Shown one piece after another: positions 50,873-53,498 of a stretch of DNA of 53,498 nt. The notes under the pieces are model-generated. The model was not told the DNA's origin. It did no database searches and worked only from the letters and a program-made list of their open reading frames with translations. Numbering within the stretch: the stretch's first letter is position 1; each line of letters begins with the position of its first letter. Origin of the DNA: an uncultured Mycoplasmatota bacterium (GTDB lineage: Bacteria > Bacillota_I > Bacilli_A > RF39 > UBA660); the NCBI GenBank assembly GCA_948467605.1, contig CAOKET010000009.1, positions 1 to 53,498 of the forward strand, written 5' to 3'. The translations under genes and the position numbers were made by a program.

Positions 50873-52687
50873 ATGAAAATAAAAAATTTTACTGTAAATG
50901 AAGAAAAATTAAGAGATTTATATTTGAGAAAATTGGCGCTTGGTGAAATCCAAGGGCCTTTAACAGGTATTCCTAGTATTGATAAAAAATTTTTAATACA
51001 TTATACAGAGGAACAAATAATGGCCGAAATGCCTAGTACAACAATATATAATTATATGTTTGAAAAAAATTTAGATAATCTGGATGATATAGCAATTATT
51101 TATTTTGGAAAAAAGTATAGTTATAGGGAACTAAGAAACCAAATTGATGAATGTGCAAAAGGTCTACAACAAAGGGGAATAGGTGTAAATGATATTGTTA
51201 CTGTATGTATGCCTAATACTCCAGAAGCAGTAATTATGTTTTATGCATTGAATAAAATAGGTGCTGTTGCAAGTATGATTCATCCATTATCTTCAGAAAA
51301 TGAGATAAAGGAATTTATAAATGAAAAGAATTCTAAAATGGTAGTTACTATAGATTCATCTTATTCAAAAGTTACAAATATTATGGCTGATACAAATCTA
51401 GAAGAGATAGTTGTTGTTTCTCCAAAAAATTCTATGCCATTTCCTTTGAAGCAATTGTATAAATTTACTAAGAACAATTGTAAAATTAGAAAGAATTCGA
51501 AGACGATTATGTGGAAGGATTTTATAAAACTTGGTAGAAAAATAGATAAAGTTAATGAACATCCATATGAAAAAGATAAAACTTCAGTTATTATGCATAG
51601 TGGAGGAACAAATGGTTCTCCAAAAGGTGTAGAATTAACGGATGATAACTTTAATTCTATGGTTGAACAGTTCGTTTTAAAAGCCGATAATTTTGAACGC
51701 GGGGACAGAATGCTTACTGTAATGCCTGTATTTCATGGCTTTGGTTTATGCAGTTCAATACATTTGCCTTTATCACAAGGCGTTGCAACCATATTGATAC
51801 CTAAAATTAACATTAAAAATATTGATAAGACATTAAATAAATATAAACCAAATCATCTTTTAGGTGTACCGACTTTATTTAAGGGTATAATGTCAGTAAT
51901 TAATAACAAACTTTCAAGTGGTAAATTAAAAGAGTTTGATTTATCATATCTAAAATATGTCGTGTCTGGTGGAGATGCTGTTAAAGAGTCTTTTGAGACA
52001 GAAGTTAATAGATTTTTTGCAAAATGTGGTTCTAATGCTAAGTTATCCAAAGGTTATGGTTTGACTGAGGCAGTTGCTGGTGCAACTTTTGCTTATGGTG
52101 AATATAATGCAGTTGATTCTGTAGGTATTCCAATGGTAAAAACAAATGTAAAAATAGTAGATATAGAAACAGGAGAAGAAGTTTCTGAGAATATAGATGG
52201 AGAAATATGTATTTATGGTCCTACTGTTATGAAAGCATATTACGGTCGTGAAATTGAGACTTTAGAGGCATTAAAGGATGGATGGTTACATACAGGAGAT
52301 ATGGGACATATTCAAAATGGAATATTGTATTTTTCTCAAAGAAAAGCAAATATGATAATTTCAAGTGGGGTTAATGTTTATCCAAGAACAATTGAAGAAG
52401 TAATTGAAAAACATCCAGCCGTTCAACAATGTGCAGTAATTGGAATATATCATTCTTATAAGAATGAGGTTCCAAAAGCTTTTATTGTACTTAAAGAAGG
52501 TTATGACTTAACTGAAGAAATAAAACATGAAATAGAACAACTATGTCATTCAAATTTAAATAAATATTCTATTCCATATTCTTATGAATATAGGGAATCT
52601 CTTCCTCAAACATTACTTGGAAAAGTCAGCCATAATATGTTAAAGCAGGAAGATCCTGATGTTAAGGTAAAAAGATATACAAAATAG
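50873..52687 (+). CDS. Acyl-AMP ligase / long-chain acyl-CoA synthetase
   Basis: A 604-residue ANL-superfamily enzyme. The P-loop is MHSGGTNGSPKGVEL (about residues 241-255), the A5 motif is KGYGLTEA (about 391-398), A7 is GWLHTGDMG (about 466-474) and A10 is the Lys in LLGKVSH near 582-588. These residues are intact, so it should adenylate a carboxylate and pass it to CoA or another acceptor. Its chain length suits acyl-CoA synthetases. Following the PlsC fusion, it probably supplies activated acyl groups. GGGGATG precedes the ATG. Confidence 0.92.
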   Translation: MKIKNFTVNEEKLRDLYLRKLALGEIQGPLTGIPSIDKKFLIHYTEEQIMAEMPSTTIYNYMFEKNLDNLDDIAIIYFGKKYSYRELRNQIDECAKGLQQRGIGVNDIVTVCMPNTPEAVIMFYALNKIGAVASMIHPLSSENEIKEFINEKNSKMVVTIDSSYSKVTNIMADTNLEEIVVVSPKNSMPFPLKQLYKFTKNNCKIRKNSKTIMWKDFIKLGRKIDKVNEHPYEKDKTSVIMHSGGTNGSPKGVELTDDNFNSMVEQFVLKADNFERGDRMLTVMPVFHGFGLCSSIHLPLSQGVATILIPKINIKNIDKTLNKYKPNHLLGVPTLFKGIMSVINNKLSSGKLKEFDLSYLKYVVSGGDAVKESFETEVNRFFAKCGSNAKLSKGYGLTEAVAGATFAYGEYNAVDSVGIPMVKTNVKIVDIETGEEVSENIDGEICIYGPTVMKAYYGREIETLEALKDGWLHTGDMGHIQNGILYFSQRKANMIISSGVNVYPRTIEEVIEKHPAVQQCAVIGIYHSYKNEVPKAFIVLKEGYDLTEEIKHEIEQLCHSNLNKYSIPYSYEYRESLPQTLLGKVSHNMLKQEDPDVKVKRYTK

Positions 52688-52713
52688 AAATTTATTTATT
52701 AATTTCTTTTTTT
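52686..52713 (+). terminator. Terminator after the ligase gene
   Basis: A 7-bp stem AGAAATT / AATTTCT with an 8-base loop, then about six T. The left arm overlaps the stop codon. The stem is AT-rich. Confidence 0.7.
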
Positions 52714-52745
52714 ATGTTAAAATATATTAGAATAGAGGTGTTGCA

Positions 52746-53498
52746 ATGTATAGTAGTATGTTTTTTCAAATATCAGCGTTATTTTACTGTGTTTTAATAA
52801 TGATAACTTACTTTTATAAAAAGAGAATAAAGAGTATTGAAAATAAACTGTTTTCTAGTTTAATAATTACTAATTTTATTGGAATTATAATTGATCTTAT
52901 AAGTACATACTTAGCGATTTCAAAAATTCAAAATATATTTTTAGTATTATCATCTAAATTATATTTAGTATATTTAATTACATGGATTACAATTATGACA
53001 TTGTACATTTTTACTATTTCTCAAAAAAGTAAAAATAACAGATTAAAAATGATATTTAAGTGTTTTATTGCATTTTTAATAATTTCATCAATATTGATTT
53101 TAATATTGCCACTATATAACAATATGGAGTCGAATCGGGTTTATACATACGGCCCTAGTGCTACAATAACATATATTATTTCAGGAATACATGTTGTTTG
53201 TTGGATTATAGTGATGATTCCTAACATTAAAAACTTAAAACAAAAAAAATATCTTCCAATGTTCTTCTATATGACTATAGGTTTAGCTTTAACATTTTTA
53301 CAAGCAAGTGTTCCAGAAATGTTAGTTATTACAGCAATGGAAACTTTTGTAACTTCATTAATGTACTTCACAATAGAAAATCCAGATATGAAAATGTTAA
53401 GAGAAATACAACAGTCAAAGGAATATGCAGAACAAGCAAATACTGAAAAAGCAATGTTTCTATATAACACATCACAAGAATTAAAAACACCAGTAAAA
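52746..53498 (+). CDS. Sensor-kinase-like membrane protein, 3'-partial, with Gln at the phosphoacceptor His position
   Basis: 251 codons are visible before the window ends. An AGAGGTG ribosome-binding site precedes the ATG at 52746. About six to seven hydrophobic helices span residues 1-215, without a large loop, as in intracellular-facing or ligand-in-membrane sensors. A helix then leads to MFLYNTSQELKTPVK, the equivalent of the HisKA phosphoacceptor box usually written as SHE-x-RTP. The His is replaced by Gln (residue 244). If this is correct the protein cannot autophosphorylate at the standard site. The ATPase domain and any response regulator lie outside the window. It may sense a product of the upstream lipid/phosphosugar cluster, but this is only positional. 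Confidence 0.75.
   Translation, partial: MYSSMFFQISALFYCVLIMITYFYKKRIKSIENKLFSSLIITNFIGIIIDLISTYLAISKIQNIFLVLSSKLYLVYLITWITIMTLYIFTISQKSKNNRLKMIFKCFIAFLIISSILILILPLYNNMESNRVYTYGPSATITYIISGIHVVCWIIVMIPNIKNLKQKKYLPMFFYMTIGLALTFLQASVPEMLVITAMETFVTSLMYFTIENPDMKMLREIQQSKEYAEQANTEKAMFLYNTSQELKTPVK

Noticed and set aside
43928..52687. Phage-defence island headed by a WYL regulator
   Set aside because: No nuclease, toxin, helicase, NADase or other defence effector is visible; the genes read as small-molecule metabolism. Kept as a metabolic cluster with unknown product.
1..53498. tRNA, rRNA, insertion sequences, CRISPR arrays, prophage or origin
   Set aside because: I saw no cloverleaf with a conserved T-loop, no rRNA segment, no transposase or integrase motif and no spacer array on either strand.

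Overview
This is an extremely AT-rich bacterial window using the standard bacterial code (TGA ends genes such as the one at 28976-30172). It is densely packed, almost all genes lie on the + strand, many overlap by 4-14 bases, and ribosome-binding sites are GGAGG-like. The gene families (SipW-type signal peptidase, RarA, desulfoferrodoxin, Xre-plus-membrane regulators, AbiEi/TPR protein) suggest an uncultured, probably gut-associated, low-GC Firmicute of class Bacilli, perhaps an RF39 or Erysipelotrichales-like lineage. That placement is an inference from gene content only.

Layout. 1-4673: end of a large surface protein (poly-Asn tract, cadherin-like, InlB-type and TasA-like parts), a SipW-type signal peptidase and two more secreted proteins, which together look like a surface-fibre locus. 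4950-9687: PrsW-type membrane protease on the minus strand, a tail-anchored protein, a large wHTH/TPR protein and a 5'(3')-nucleotidase-like HAD. 9823-15760: MarR plus a heterodimeric ABC exporter, then an ArsR metal sensor with two visible operators and a CDF zinc/cadmium exporter. 15839-22232: Xre membrane regulator, Fe/Mn superoxide dismutase, RarA, superoxide reductase, zinc-dependent alcohol dehydrogenase and small unknowns. 22233-22716: no long gene, but on close reading a compact candidate type I toxin-antitoxin locus. 22717-33768: TetR with an ABC-2 efflux system, M29 aminopeptidase, a broken YjdF-like membrane gene, MFS transporter, HAD, Pr6Pr, TspO and a GH25/LysM muramidase.

33869-42839 is an NAD island. 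One operon carries PncC, a histidine phosphatase, an NrtR-like regulator and NAD kinase. The other carries nicotinamidase, nicotinate phosphoribosyltransferase, a Nudix hydrolase, NAD synthetase, an unknown protein and NadD. Together they encode nicotinamide to NAD to NADP. Both promoters carry the same 15-base sequence TGTTAATAACAAAAA, a candidate NrtR operator. Between them sits an Xre regulator with a LiaG-like solenoid protein. A deleted, frameshifted trmFO remnant (42876-43794) trails the second operon.

43928-52687 is an unusual metabolic cluster: a WYL regulator, a HAD phosphatase, a HAD-phosphoribosyltransferase fusion, a PfkB kinase-SIS isomerase fusion, and, from a second likely promoter, a HAD-PlsC acyltransferase fusion with an acyl-AMP ligase. 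It suggests an undescribed phosphosugar/nucleoside-to-lipid pathway, but the product cannot be read from sequence. The window ends inside a sensor-kinase-like gene whose phosphoacceptor His appears to be Gln.

The two strongest candidates for something new are the type I toxin-antitoxin locus at 22252-22581 (25-residue hydrophobic peptide, sequestered ribosome-binding site, convergent antisense RNA and a 15-bp inverted repeat joining the 5' and 3' ends of the toxin mRNA) and the HAD-PRTase/PfkB-SIS/HAD-PlsC/ligase cluster.
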